Source: Fimihabitans intestinipullorum (GTDB taxonomy: Bacteria; Bacillota_I; Bacilli_A; RF39; UBA660). Taken from it: DNA of 64,000 nucleotides. A program made the translations under genes and the position numbers. Positions within the stretch are counted from its first letter, which is position 1. Every line of letters starts with the position of its first letter. The notes beneath the pieces are model-generated. The model was not told the origin of the DNA and did not search any database. It saw nothing but the letters and a program-made list of their open reading frames with translations. This document shows, in pieces, positions 8,128 through 17,269 of this stretch. The stretch lies in NCBI GenBank assembly GCA_018714965.1, contig DVML01000007.1, positions 62,001 to 126,000 on the forward strand, read 5' to 3'.

Positions 8128-10087
8128 ATTGTGTTTTTACTGTTGGAACGAGTGCATCCAAATCAGGTGATTCGTCGTATGGTTCTGTTCCTTTGATATA
8201 ATAGAGCATTTTTTTCTTCTTACTCTCTGCAGTAGCTACTTTTCCTGTGACAGGTTCTACCATGACTCCGACGACATTCTGTGGAATTTCATACCATCCA
8301 TTTCCTTCTACATTCTTTTCTGCACTTTCCATCACTTCTGCCCAGATATTTTTAATCGCGTTCCCATCTTTTACATCGGAAATGCGATTGTCATCATATC
8401 CTGTCCACATTCCTATAATGAGTTCTTTATTATAGCCAAAGATAAGATGATCTGTTTCTGTCGTTCCCGTTTTAATCGCATATTTTTTAGTTAATTTAGG
8501 AGCTAGATTAATACAAGTAGGATAATTGTAATCTACGAACTCGCTCGCATAAGAATTACTTAACATTTCATTTAAGACAAATACTAGACTACGATTTAAT
8601 ATATTTTCTTTCTTCTCTTTATGTTCATATAATACATTTCCATCGATATCTTCTACTCTTTCGATGAAGTAGGGTTCAATCGAGTATCCTTCGTTTGCAA
8701 ATGTTGCGTAAGCTTTCATCATCTCTAAAATGTTAATGCTTTCTGTTCCGAGCGCCAGAGAAGGAATAGGGGTTAATTTAGATTTAATTCCGAGTCTCTT
8801 TGAAATATCGATCAGTGTTTGCTCACCTAGAAATAGATGTGTTTTAACGGCGTAGATGTTATCGGAATACGCTAAAGCAGTCGCCATAGAAATAGGTTTA
8901 TTCGGATACGTATTTCCATAATTATTGGGGCTATATGTTTTATCTTCAGAGAATGTGAAAGTTGTTTTTTCACTTTTAAAAGTAGTGGATGGAGTAAATC
9001 CGTTTTCTAATGCAGCATAATATAGAAATGGTTTCATTGTAGATCCGACTTGTCGCTTCATACTCGTGACACGATTATATTGGCTTTTCGAGTAATCTCG
9101 TCCTCCTGCAATTGCGAGAATCTTTCCGTTGTTAGGATTCATGACGACGCTAGCAACTTCCAATTCTTGGTTGTAATCTAGATTTTTTTTGATGCTTTCT
9201 TCCATCGATGTTTGAATTTCTAAGTCGAGATTTGTGTATATTTTGAGACCACCTGTTTTTAAAAATGAAGTAGGGATCGTTTTAATATTTTGTAATTCTT
9301 GAATGGCTGCATCTTGATAATACATGAGTGTTGTTAGATTTTCTTTGTTTTGATCTACTTGATACGTAAGTTCTTTTTGTAGTGCTTTTTCTGCTTGTGT
9401 TTGCGTAATATATTTATTTTTCACCATAGCATTTAAAATGAGTTTTTGTCTTTTTTTAGAATTGTTTTCATTTTGAATGGGAGAATAATAGGTAGGATCC
9501 TTTGGGATTCCAGCTAATATAGTTGCTTCTGCTAAGGTTAAATCTTTCGCGTTTTTTCCGAAATAATATAACGATGCATTTTCTATTCCAAAAATACCAC
9601 CATAGTTGATCGTATTTAAATATCCTTCTAAAATTTTATCTTTGCTATAATGTGCTTCTAATCGAATAGTAAGCCAAGCTTCGTTAATTTTTCGCTTCCA
9701 TGTTTTATCGAAATCTAAGAATAAGTTTTTAGCGTATTGTTGGGAAATTGTGGAGGCACCTTGTAATGTTTTGCCATTTGTGATATTGATATAGAGTGAT
9801 TTTAAAATACGTAAAAAATCAAATCCTTTATGATGGTAAAAAGACTTGTCCTCGATGGCGATCGTCGCATTGATAAGGTGTGGAGAGATATCATCTAAGG
9901 AAACCCATTTTTTACTGTTCTTTCCTTGAAACAGTTCATTTTGATTATCGTAGAGATAATAACTGTTTGCTTTGTCGATTGGAAGCTTAGGAAGCATTTT
10001 AGCATAGGCGTATAATCCAATGTAACAAATGATAAAAAAGGCAGTAAGAACGAGTCCAATTTTTACGATTTTTTTCAATATTTTCAT
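8126..10087 (-). CDS. Class A penicillin-binding protein (PBP1A-type)
   Basis: Bifunctional peptidoglycan synthase of 653 residues: a glycosyltransferase (GT51) polymerises lipid II and a transpeptidase cross-links it. There is an N-terminal membrane anchor (about 10-30), the GT51 motifs EDKSFYHHKG and GASTISQQ, then transpeptidase motifs STMK (SxxK), SDN and KTGT. The start is ATG 10087 behind GGAGGG; the in-frame TTG upstream overlaps that RBS. The C-terminus is short with no PASTA or fibronectin domain. It is transcribed alone, opposite to its neighbours. Confidence 0.93.
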   Translation of the reverse strand: MKILKKIVKIGLVLTAFFIICYIGLYAYAKMLPKLPIDKANSYYLYDNQNELFQGKNSKKWVSLDDISPHLINATIAIEDKSFYHHKGFDFLRILKSLYINITNGKTLQGASTISQQYAKNLFLDFDKTWKRKINEAWLTIRLEAHYSKDKILEGYLNTINYGGIFGIENASLYYFGKNAKDLTLAEATILAGIPKDPTYYSPIQNENNSKKRQKLILNAMVKNKYITQTQAEKALQKELTYQVDQNKENLTTLMYYQDAAIQELQNIKTIPTSFLKTGGLKIYTNLDLEIQTSMEESIKKNLDYNQELEVASVVMNPNNGKILAIAGGRDYSKSQYNRVTSMKRQVGSTMKPFLYYAALENGFTPSTTFKSEKTTFTFSEDKTYSPNNYGNTYPNKPISMATALAYSDNIYAVKTHLFLGEQTLIDISKRLGIKSKLTPIPSLALGTESINILEMMKAYATFANEGYSIEPYFIERVEDIDGNVLYEHKEKKENILNRSLVFVLNEMLSNSYASEFVDYNYPTCINLAPKLTKKYAIKTGTTETDHLIFGYNKELIIGMWTGYDDNRISDVKDGNAIKNIWAEVMESAEKNVEGNGWYEIPQNVVGVMVEPVTGKVATAESKKKKMLYYIKGTEPYDESPDLDALVPTVKTQ

Positions 10088-10195
10088 AGGTCCCTCCAAT
10101 CTATTTTTAGTATTACAAAAAAAAATAAAAATATGAGTGCATTTTTAATAAAGTTATGCTATAATTACATTCAGTAAAAAAGAAAGAGGCAAGGA

Positions 10196-10570
10196 ATGGC
10201 AAAAATAGAAGTTCGTTCAAGACTTGTTGGAGATGAAACAGATCATCAAATGACGACAAGTGGAATTTTAACAACGGGAAAAATTGTTTATAGAGAACCT
10301 GAGATTCGCATGGTATTGAAATTTGCCAATAACCATATAGAGTTAGAGAGAAGTCATTCGGATTACACATTAAAACTTTCTTTTGAAAATCAACATACAT
10401 GTAGTGGCTCTTATCAGATAAAAGAACCAATGCTATCGATGGAAGCTAAGACAAAAACCAAAGCATTACAGGTAGAAGATGGTATGATTGATATCATATA
10501 TGAATTGATCCTAGGAGGACAATCTTTAGGAGATTATCATTACCACTTGGATTACGAGGTGAAAGAATGA
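10196..10570 (+). CDS. DUF1934 / YwiB-like beta-barrel protein
   Basis: The 124-residue protein matches DUF1934 (B. subtilis YwiB) in length, strand-rich pattern and position: it lies directly upstream of argS and rpoE, as ywiB does in Bacillus. The exact function is unknown; the fold is lipocalin-like. GGTGAAAGAATGA shows its stop overlapping the argS start (ATGA), so translation is coupled. The ATG at 10196 follows AAAGAGGCAAGG. Confidence 0.85.
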   Translation: MAKIEVRSRLVGDETDHQMTTSGILTTGKIVYREPEIRMVLKFANNHIELERSHSDYTLKLSFENQHTCSGSYQIKEPMLSMEAKTKTKALQVEDGMIDIIYELILGGQSLGDYHYHLDYEVKE

Positions 10571-12177
10571 AAGAAAAATTAAAAGAACTAATCGGAACCG
10601 TATTAGAAAAAAATCAAATTGATTTTGATTTGAATGAGATCGTTGTAGAAGTTCCAAAGGACAACAGTCATGGAGACTATGCAACGAACGTAGCAATGCA
10701 ATTAGCGCGCACTTTAAAGAAAAATCCACGTGAGATTGCGAATCTATTAATAACTGATTTACATAACGATGATATAGAAAAAGTTGAAATTGCAGGACCT
10801 GGTTTTATCAATTTCTATATCAAAAATGACTATCTATATGAAAATATCAATACGGTGTTAGAAAAAAAAGAGAACTATGGTAGTTCTAATGTTGGAAACA
10901 GAAAGAAAGTAAACATTGAATACGTAAGTGCGAATCCAACAGGAATTTTACATTTAGGTCATGCACGTGGTGCTAGTTATGGTGATTCTCTTAGTAGAAT
11001 CATGTCATTTGCAAATTATGATGTGACGAGAGAATACTATATTAACGATGCAGGAAACCAAATTGTCAACTTACAAAACTCAATTCAAGCTCGTTACGAA
11101 GGGCTTTGTGGTCGTGAAGAAAAAATGCCAGAAGATGGATATTACGGGAAAGAAATTATCGATATTGCTCGTGAGTTGAAAGAAGAACTCGGGGAAGATA
11201 TAACAGATATCAAGGTTTTTCGTAAAAAAGGACTCGATTATCTTTTAGGTAAGATCAAAGAGCATTTGAAAAACTTCCGTGTAGAGTTTGATGTTTGGAC
11301 GAGTGAACAATCTATATATGATAGTGGAGAGTTAGAGAAAACATATCATAAATTAGTAGATGCTGGGTATACTTACGAAAAAGATGGTGCAGTCTTTTTA
11401 AAGACGACACTGTATGGAGACGAAAAAGATAGAGTGTTGATTAAGAAAGATAAAACCAATACATATTTACTACCTGATATCGCATATCATAAGAATAAAT
11501 ACGATAGAGGATTCGATGAACTTATCAATGTGTTTGGAGCAGATCATCACGGATACGTACCAAGATTAAAAGCATCGATTGCGATGCTTGGAAATGATCC
11601 AGATAAATTAGATGTAGAGATTCTACAAATGGTCCGTCTCGTACGAGGAAAAGAAGAAATCAAGATGAGCAAGAGAACTGGAAACGCAGTGACGATTGCA
11701 GATCTTGTAGAGGAAGTTGGATTAGATGCAACAAGATACTTCTTCTCTTCTAGAAGTTTGGATACTCAATTGGATTTTGATATGGAACTTGCAACAAAAC
11801 AATCAAATGAAAATCCAGTTTATTATATTGAGTATGCTTATGCGCGAATCAGTTCAATCTTGAAGGAATATTCACATGCAGTAGAATCACTCGATCATTA
11901 TGAAACTTTGACAAGTGAATATGTTAAAAATTTACTTGCTAAAATATACGAATTTACAGATACGGTAAAATTAAGTGCAGAGAAGAGAAGCCCACATATT
12001 ATTGCAAATTATGCATATGATTTAGCAGGTTTATTCCATACGTTCTATGCACATGAAAAAGTTTTAACAAACGATGAAACGAGTACGAAAGAACGTATCA
12101 ATCTAATCGCTGCGACAGCGATCACGATTCAAAACGCATTGCGACTCATTGGTGTTGCAACGAGAGAGAAAATGTAG
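10567..12177 (+). CDS. argS: Arginyl-tRNA synthetase
   Basis: Class I aminoacyl-tRNA synthetase of 536 residues charging tRNA-Arg. The N-terminal additional domain (about 1-110) is followed by the HIGH-type signature LHLGHARGASYGDSL in the Rossmann domain, the KMSKR-type loop IKMSKRTGN, and a helical DALR anticodon-binding domain at the C-terminus. The length is normal for the family. It is central in the DUF1934-argS-rpoE operon. Confidence 0.97.
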   Translation: MKEKLKELIGTVLEKNQIDFDLNEIVVEVPKDNSHGDYATNVAMQLARTLKKNPREIANLLITDLHNDDIEKVEIAGPGFINFYIKNDYLYENINTVLEKKENYGSSNVGNRKKVNIEYVSANPTGILHLGHARGASYGDSLSRIMSFANYDVTREYYINDAGNQIVNLQNSIQARYEGLCGREEKMPEDGYYGKEIIDIARELKEELGEDITDIKVFRKKGLDYLLGKIKEHLKNFRVEFDVWTSEQSIYDSGELEKTYHKLVDAGYTYEKDGAVFLKTTLYGDEKDRVLIKKDKTNTYLLPDIAYHKNKYDRGFDELINVFGADHHGYVPRLKASIAMLGNDPDKLDVEILQMVRLVRGKEEIKMSKRTGNAVTIADLVEEVGLDATRYFFSSRSLDTQLDFDMELATKQSNENPVYYIEYAYARISSILKEYSHAVESLDHYETLTSEYVKNLLAKIYEFTDTVKLSAEKRSPHIIANYAYDLAGLFHTFYAHEKVLTNDETSTKERINLIAATAITIQNALRLIGVATREKM

Positions 12178-12187
12178 GAGGATGAAT

Positions 12188-12625
12188 ATGAAGTTAAAAC
12201 AAATGTCAAAAGAAGAATTAGAATTACTTTCTTACACAGATTTAACCTATATGATTTTAAAAGAAAATAAAAAATCTATGAATACCCCAACCATTTTTAA
12301 GAAAATTTGCGATCTTCTTGGATATAGTGATGAAGAATATAGTGCAAAAATAGGAGATTATTATACATCTCTTACCATCGACAAACGATTTGTACTTTTA
12401 GATAATGCAGAGTGGGATTTGCGAGATCACCATTCTATCGAAATTGTAATCGATGACGAAGAAGATGATGAGAATGATATAGTAGAAGAAGAGGACGACA
12501 TCGAAGCAGAACCAGAAGAGATCGACGGGGATGATATCGATGACATCGATGAGGAAGATCCAGAGGATACTTCTGATATCGAAGAACTATCTATCATTGC
12601 CGATGAGGAAATCGAAGAAGAATAA
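12188..12625 (+). CDS. rpoE: RNA polymerase delta subunit
   Basis: Firmicute-specific RNA polymerase subunit that speeds recycling and lowers non-specific nucleic-acid binding. The 145-residue product has an N-terminal HARE-HTH domain (about 1-85) and a C-terminal tail of almost only Asp and Glu with Ile, the hallmark of delta. ATG 12188 is chosen since AGGAGG (12176-12181) would abut the ATG at 12182. A terminator follows directly. Confidence 0.95.
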   Translation: MKLKQMSKEELELLSYTDLTYMILKENKKSMNTPTIFKKICDLLGYSDEEYSAKIGDYYTSLTIDKRFVLLDNAEWDLRDHHSIEIVIDDEEDDENDIVEEEDDIEAEPEEIDGDDIDDIDEEDPEDTSDIEELSIIADEEIEEE

Positions 12626-12649
12626 GAGGTAGAGCGATCTACCTTTTTC
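12626..12649 (+). terminator. Terminator after rpoE
   Basis: Stem AGGTAGA / TCTACCT around GCGA, then T5CT6. Confidence 0.9.
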
Positions 12650-12713
12650 TTTTTTGCAAAGAGAAAACTTGATTGAAAAACAAGGAAAAAACGAAGAAAA
12701 ATAAGAAAAAACA

Positions 12714-12742
12714 TTGCTTTTATGTATAAAAAATGGTATTCT
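12714..12742 (+). promoter_or_regulatory. Promoter of hup
   Basis: TTGCTT (12714-12719), 17-bp spacer, TATTCT (12737-12742) preceded by TGG (extended -10). The surrounding DNA is A-rich, as expected of an UP-element region of a strongly expressed gene. Confidence 0.7.
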
Positions 12743-12788
12743 TAAAATGTAAGCAAGATAGCTTAACAAAATAGGGAGGTAAACGCAG

Positions 12789-13061
12789 ATGACAAAAACA
12801 TTATTAGTAGACTATATTGCAGAAGAAACAGGATTAACAAAAGCTGATTCAGCACGTGCTTTAGAAGCAATGATGAATGGAATTGTAAAAGGATTAAAAG
12901 AAGACGGAAAAGTTACTTTAACTGGGTTCTGTACATTTACTGCAGTAAAAAAAGCTGCTAAAACAGGACGTAACCCAAGAACTGGGGAAGCTGTTCAAAT
13001 TCCTGCAAGAGTTGCTGCTACAATCAAAGCTGGTTCTAAGTTAAAAGAAGCTTTAAACTAA
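12789..13061 (+). CDS. hup: HU-family DNA-binding protein
   Basis: Nucleoid protein of 90 residues that bends DNA as a dimer. It carries the family signature GFCTFTAVKKAAKTGRNPRTGE and the beta-arm RNPRTGEAVQIPA with the intercalating Pro. A strong RBS (AGGGAGGT) and a good promoter and terminator mark it as a highly expressed single gene. Confidence 0.96.
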   Translation: MTKTLLVDYIAEETGLTKADSARALEAMMNGIVKGLKEDGKVTLTGFCTFTAVKKAAKTGRNPRTGEAVQIPARVAATIKAGSKLKEALN

Positions 13062-13070
13062 AAAAGTAAA

Positions 13071-13093
13071 GAAGACACGTTGTGTCTTTTTTT
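13071..13093 (+). terminator. Terminator after hup
   Basis: AAGACAC / GTGTCTT stem with a three-base loop followed by T7. Confidence 0.9.
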
Positions 13094-13134
13094 CATAGAA
13101 TAATTGTGATATGCTTACATTGTGAGGTGATAAG

Positions 13135-14220
13135 ATGCCAGTAGAAGTAAGACGAATAATTAAGAGGATCCTTGATGCTTCTTATGAAGCGTATCTCGTA
13201 GGTGGTTACCCGAGAGACTATTATAGGGGATTTGTATCTGACGACTATGATATTTGTACGAATGCGACACCAGAAGAGTTAAAAAAGTTATTTCCGCATC
13301 TTGAAGAGATACGTTTTGGATCTTGTCGATTAAAAGAAGGAACGTTCGAAGTAGAAATCACGACATATCGAGAAGAATATGAGTATCAAGCTCATCGTTT
13401 TATAAAGAATTATCGTTATGTGGATACATTAAGACAAGACTTAATGCGAAGAGACTTTGTGATGAATACATTATGTATGGATATAAATGGAAACTATATC
13501 GATCTTTTAAATGCTAGAGAAGACATCGACAAAAGAATGATACGTACAGTAGGCGATCCATTTCAAAGATTGGAAGAGGATGCTTTAAGAATATTGCGCG
13601 CTGTTCGTTTTGCAACTACACTACACTTTGATATTGATCCTTCTTTGAAAGAAGCGATAATAGAAAAAAGAGATCTTTTAAAGGAACTATCTAAGGATCG
13701 CATCAAAATGGAACTAGATCGTATTTTACAAGATCCAAGTGGATTAGAGTGGCTTTGTAAGTTGAAATTAGAAGAGGCATTGGAACTAGGTGAGTTTTCC
13801 AATGTGACATGGGTAGATGATATTGATTTTTGCTGGGCGCAGTTGAATTGGAAAGCTTATCCAATGAGTCGTAAAAAGACAAGTAAAATAAGTGCAATTC
13901 AAAAATTATTACACCAGAACTTATCGGATCCACTTGTTTTATATCAAACGGAAGATGAGTGGATAAGAAAACTGGCTATGATTAAGAATATATCCTATGA
14001 GGAGTTAAGTCGAAAAAAAGAATTATTGCCAATTCATGGAACGAAAGAAATTGCTGTTTCAATCGATGGTTTGAAACAAACATGTGCCACGTATTCTGAT
14101 AAACTTATTTATCAGTGGTGGAAAGAGTTAGAAATACAAATTGTTCTTGGAGCAGTAGAAAATACCAAAGATGCGATTCACAGATTTATAGATCAAAAAA
14201 TTTCTATACATCAGAAATAA
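13135..14220 (+). CDS. cca: CCA tRNA nucleotidyltransferase / poly(A) polymerase family
   Basis: Class II nucleotidyltransferase adding or repairing the 3' CCA of tRNAs. The sequence shows YLVGGYPRDYYRG, the metal-binding DYDICTNATPEEL (D-x-D), RRDFVMNTL and the EEDALRILRAVRFA motif. At 361 residues it is shorter than Bacillus Cca (about 400), with a reduced C-terminal tail region. ATG 13135 follows GAGGTGATAAG. Not separable by sequence alone from an A-adding enzyme, although no second homologue lies in this window. Confidence 0.9.
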   Translation: MPVEVRRIIKRILDASYEAYLVGGYPRDYYRGFVSDDYDICTNATPEELKKLFPHLEEIRFGSCRLKEGTFEVEITTYREEYEYQAHRFIKNYRYVDTLRQDLMRRDFVMNTLCMDINGNYIDLLNAREDIDKRMIRTVGDPFQRLEEDALRILRAVRFATTLHFDIDPSLKEAIIEKRDLLKELSKDRIKMELDRILQDPSGLEWLCKLKLEEALELGEFSNVTWVDDIDFCWAQLNWKAYPMSRKKTSKISAIQKLLHQNLSDPLVLYQTEDEWIRKLAMIKNISYEELSRKKELLPIHGTKEIAVSIDGLKQTCATYSDKLIYQWWKELEIQIVLGAVENTKDAIHRFIDQKISIHQK

Positions 14221-14254
14221 AATAGAGTATAATAGTGAGACAAGGTGGTGAAAC

Positions 14255-14896
14255 ATGTTAGAGAAGATCATGCATATATTAGAACATGGTACATATCAAA
14301 TACCAAGTTTATTAATTACAAATTATAAAGAGCTAAAGCTCTCAGATATAGAGTTTATTACATTGATTTATTTGATGAATACAGATAGTATGTTTGCACC
14401 AAAAGAGATTGGAAATACACTTCATCTTTCTTTGGAAGAAGTATTAGAGACGATCAGTTCTTTGGAAGCAAAAGGATTTATAAAAATAGAGATGAAGAAA
14501 AGAAGAGAAGTAAGGGAAGAACATATCAACTTAGAAGGAATTTATCAGAAACTTGCTTTTTCCTATGTCGAAGAGCCGAAAGAAAAGGAAGCAGCACCTA
14601 ATTTATTTACCACATTTGAAACGGAATTTGCTCGACCTTTGTCGCCGATTGAATACGAGCTAATCAATGGATGGAAAGAGAATGACTTTTCGGATGAACT
14701 GATCACTCTAGCACTCAAGGAAGCAGTATATAATGGTGTGACAAATTTGCGATATATCGATAAAATTTTATACGAATGGAAGAAGAAAGGAATTCGTACG
14801 AAAGAGCAAGTGGAACAGTCTAGAGTGGCTTTTAAGTCGAAAAAAGAGGAGAAGCAGGAACTATTTGATTATGATTGGTTAGATGATAATGCTTAA
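14255..14896 (+). CDS. dnaD: DnaD-family replication initiation protein
   Basis: Primosomal protein of low-GC Gram-positives that helps load the helicase at oriC. The N-terminal winged helix covers about 1-100 and the C-terminal DnaD domain (about 130-195) contains EYELINGWKEN and IDKILYEWKKKGI, typical of the family. Length 213 is normal. A TATAAT at 14228-14233 and AAGGTGGTG precede ATG 14255. The nth start overlaps its 3' end, the same dnaD-nth order as in Bacillus. Confidence 0.93.
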   Translation: MLEKIMHILEHGTYQIPSLLITNYKELKLSDIEFITLIYLMNTDSMFAPKEIGNTLHLSLEEVLETISSLEAKGFIKIEMKKRREVREEHINLEGIYQKLAFSYVEEPKEKEAAPNLFTTFETEFARPLSPIEYELINGWKENDFSDELITLALKEAVYNGVTNLRYIDKILYEWKKKGIRTKEQVEQSRVAFKSKKEEKQELFDYDWLDDNA

Positions 14897-15530
14897 GGAT
14901 TTTACTGAATATCTAGATGAATTAATTCCCAATCCTGCTTGTGAATTAAATTACCACAAAGACTATGAACTTTTAATGGCAGTCATGTTGAGTGCACAGA
15001 CGACAGATAAAAGAGTAAACGAAGTAACTGCAGTATTGTTTCAAAAATATCCAACGTTAGAAGCTTTAAAAGATGCGGATCTGTCTGACCTTATGAAGAT
15101 CATTCGACCAATTGGAACATTTCAGAAAAAATCGGCGAATGTCAAAGAGATAGCGCGAAGATTATTAGAAGATCAAGGTGGAAAAGTTCCACAAGATCGA
15201 TCGTATTTAGAAACGTTACCAGGAGTCGGACGAAAGACAACAAATGTCGTTTTGGGAGAACTATTTCATGAACAATGTATTGCAGTAGATACTCACGTAG
15301 AAAGAGTGAGCAAACGACTCAAATTAGCTGCAGAACAAGACGATGTCCTTACTGTCGAAAAAAAGCTTACAAAAAAACTCAAAGGATATGATTTGTGGAA
15401 GATGCATCATCAGATCCTACTGTTTGGTAGATACTATTGTAAGAGTCAAAATCCACAGTGTGAACATTGCAAAATGCAAGCATATTGTCGTTATTATAAG
15501 AAAAATCAAAAGAAAAAAGTCGCTTCTTAA
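14883..15530 (+). CDS. nth: Endonuclease III
   Basis: Bifunctional DNA glycosylase/AP lyase for oxidised pyrimidines. Visible: helix-hairpin-helix LPGVGRKTTNVV with the catalytic Lys, the catalytic Asp in AVDTHVERVSKRL, and a C-terminal [4Fe-4S] loop C-x6-C-x2-C-x5-C. It overlaps dnaD by 14 bases; initiation at ATG 14883 or ATG 14889 cannot be told apart, and no strong RBS exists, consistent with coupling to dnaD. Confidence 0.96.
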   Translation: MIMLKDFTEYLDELIPNPACELNYHKDYELLMAVMLSAQTTDKRVNEVTAVLFQKYPTLEALKDADLSDLMKIIRPIGTFQKKSANVKEIARRLLEDQGGKVPQDRSYLETLPGVGRKTTNVVLGELFHEQCIAVDTHVERVSKRLKLAAEQDDVLTVEKKLTKKLKGYDLWKMHHQILLFGRYYCKSQNPQCEHCKMQAYCRYYKKNQKKKVAS

Positions 15531-15546
15531 AGTGACTTTTATTTTT
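15515..15546. terminator. Terminator between nth and lemA-like gene
   Basis: Imperfect stem AAAGTCGC / GTGACTTT with TTTTATTTTT after it; it lies in the convergent gap and overlaps the nth stop. Confidence 0.75.
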
Positions 15547-16090
15547 ATAGTTTAAAATCGTTGTATATTTCATCGTTCATATTTTTTCCATCGAAGTAAG
15601 TTCTCTCTTTAAATTTACAAATTTTAGATACGATATTTGATGGAAATGCGCGGACTAATTTATTGTAGTCAGTAATAATATCATTATAATACTTACGATA
15701 AGCGTAAATATCAGTTTCAGTCTCATTTAAACCAATATCGATTTTCAAGAAGCTTTCTGAATTTTTTAATTCTGGATATTCTTCTTTATACTTATTAAAT
15801 TCATTGATTGCTTCGTATAATTGACGATCTAGTTCAAAGTTTGTCAACTTTCTCGAGCGAAGTTTTACGATAATCCCTAAGATATCTTTATCGATATCGG
15901 TATTGGCTTTGATAATTCCGATTGATTTATTTAAAAGATCAAATCTCTTTCTCAAAGTAGAATCGATATTTGCCTCTGCTTCGTTGATTCGAATAATACA
16001 GCTTTGAAAGCGATTAAAAATATTGATATAGCAGATCAAAATAATACAAATTACGATACATAGTACCAAAGAATACATAAATAAGTCCAT
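15545..16090 (-). CDS. LemA-family membrane protein
   Basis: A 181-residue protein with one N-terminal membrane segment (about 5-24) followed by the helical LemA domain, seen in the start NRFQSCIIRINEAEANIDSTLRKR, the block of regularly spaced Lys/Glu helices and the end NDIITDYNKLVRAFPSNIV. The biochemical role of the family is unsettled. RBS AGGTGATC lies before ATG 16090. It is followed closely upstream by gerQ on the same strand, 52 bases away. Confidence 0.88.
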   Translation of the reverse strand: MDLFMYSLVLCIVICIILICYINIFNRFQSCIIRINEAEANIDSTLRKRFDLLNKSIGIIKANTDIDKDILGIIVKLRSRKLTNFELDRQLYEAINEFNKYKEEYPELKNSESFLKIDIGLNETETDIYAYRKYYNDIITDYNKLVRAFPSNIVSKICKFKERTYFDGKNMNDEIYNDFKL

Positions 16091-16142
16091 ATGATCACCT
16101 TATTTCATTATAGCAGAAATAGGGAGTAAGATCAATTGTTAT

Positions 16143-16490
16143 TTATAAATTTGGAACGAATTCAGGACTGTAATTAATACGTTCTTCGAATTCTACATAA
16201 TCAAGATAAATCATTTGTAACAAGTACCATTTACCCGTTTGTGGATCACTTAAGATAAGATGATCACGACCTGATTGTTCGATGATGCCATCAAATACTT
16301 TATCACGCCATTCAGTAGAATCGGTAAATGTCATATAGACTCGTACTTTCTTTCCTTTGTTAAGACGTAGAATGTTTTCGATATAGGATTGTTCTATATC
16401 AAAAGCTCCAGATGTTATGGCAGTAGATTGATTAGGCACCTGCATAGGTTGCCCTGGAAATGCTTGATTTGGATAAAAATTTTGATTCAC
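16143..16490 (-). CDS. gerQ: GerQ-like spore coat protein
   Basis: Product of 115 residues beginning at a GTG (16490) behind AGAGGTGATAAA. After a Pro/Gln-rich N-terminal 30 residues comes the GerQ domain: QSYIENILRLNKGKKVRVYM, TEWRDKVFDGIIEQSGRDH and LSDPQTGKWYLL, all very close to the Bacillus coat protein that is cross-linked by Tgl and needed for germination (family knowledge, recalled). Its presence suggests the lineage sporulates or descends from sporulators. No other spore gene is in this window. Confidence 0.88.
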   Translation of the reverse strand: MNQNFYPNQAFPGQPMQVPNQSTAITSGAFDIEQSYIENILRLNKGKKVRVYMTFTDSTEWRDKVFDGIIEQSGRDHLILSDPQTGKWYLLQMIYLDYVEFEERINYSPEFVPNL

Positions 16491-16564
16491 TTTATCACCT
16501 CTTACTAAAATGTATGTATAAATTATTAAAATATGATATACTGTTGTTAATTTGGAGGAGTTAT

Positions 16565-17269
16565 ATGAAATTAGAATTAAATCATATCGAAAAAAGATTC
16601 GACGATAAGGAAGTATTAAAGGATGTTTCTTTTACGTTTGAAGAGGGGCATATTTATGGGTTATTAGGGCGTAATGGAGCAGGAAAGACAACTCTTTTTA
16701 ATTGTATCAATGAGGATTTGAAAATAGATGCAGGAGAGTTTTATATCGAAGATAATAAAGGGAAAAGAAAAATTACGTCAGATGATATTGGTTATGTATT
16801 ATCTACACCAATCGTTCCGGAATTTTTAACGGGAAGAGAGTTTTTAAAGTTTTTTATCGATATCAATCGACGTCGTATGAAAGAAGAAAAGACGATTGAC
16901 GAATATTTTGAACTGATGAAAATAGACGAGGAAGATCGCGATAAACTCATGAAAGACTATTCTCATGGAATGAAAAATAAAATGCAACTTTTGGTCAATA
17001 TTATTGCGAATCCTAAAATATTATTGCTTGATGAACCACTAACCTCATTTGATGTCGTTGTGGCAGAAGAGATGAAAGGGCTATTAAAACAGCTAAAACA
17101 TGACCATATTTTGATTTTTTCTACACATATTATGGAATTGGCTTTAGATTTGTGCGATGAGATCGTCATATTAAATCACGGTGTATTAGAGGAAGTTGAT
17201 CGTCATAACTTAGAAAGAAATGCACTCAAAGATAAAATTATCTCTGCTTTGAAAGGAGAAGACGAATGA
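16565..17269 (+). CDS. ABC transporter ATP-binding protein
   Basis: ATPase of 234 residues: Walker A GRNGAGKT, the Q-loop region replaced by a DIGYVLSTPIV stretch, signature YSHGMKNKM (a degenerate LSGGQ), Walker B ILLLDEP and the switch His in FSTHIME. The loose signature is typical of bacterial multidrug or bacteriocin exporters of the YtrB/EcsA kind. GGAGGAG precedes ATG 16565. It overlaps the following membrane protein gene by ATGA, so the two form one transporter. Confidence 0.92.
   Translation: MKLELNHIEKRFDDKEVLKDVSFTFEEGHIYGLLGRNGAGKTTLFNCINEDLKIDAGEFYIEDNKGKRKITSDDIGYVLSTPIVPEFLTGREFLKFFIDINRRRMKEEKTIDEYFELMKIDEEDRDKLMKDYSHGMKNKMQLLVNIIANPKILLLDEPLTSFDVVVAEEMKGLLKQLKHDHILIFSTHIMELALDLCDEIVILNHGVLEEVDRHNLERNALKDKIISALKGEDE

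Noticed and set aside
8126..10099. TTG 10099 start for the class A PBP
   Set aside because: The TTG overlaps the GGAGGG RBS that serves ATG 10087, so the shorter protein is taken.
12427..12714. Minus-strand Ser-rich open frame of 95 codons
   Set aside because: It is the antisense of the Asp/Glu tail of rpoE; the reverse of GAT/GAA-rich codons reads as Ser/Ile. No RBS or family support.
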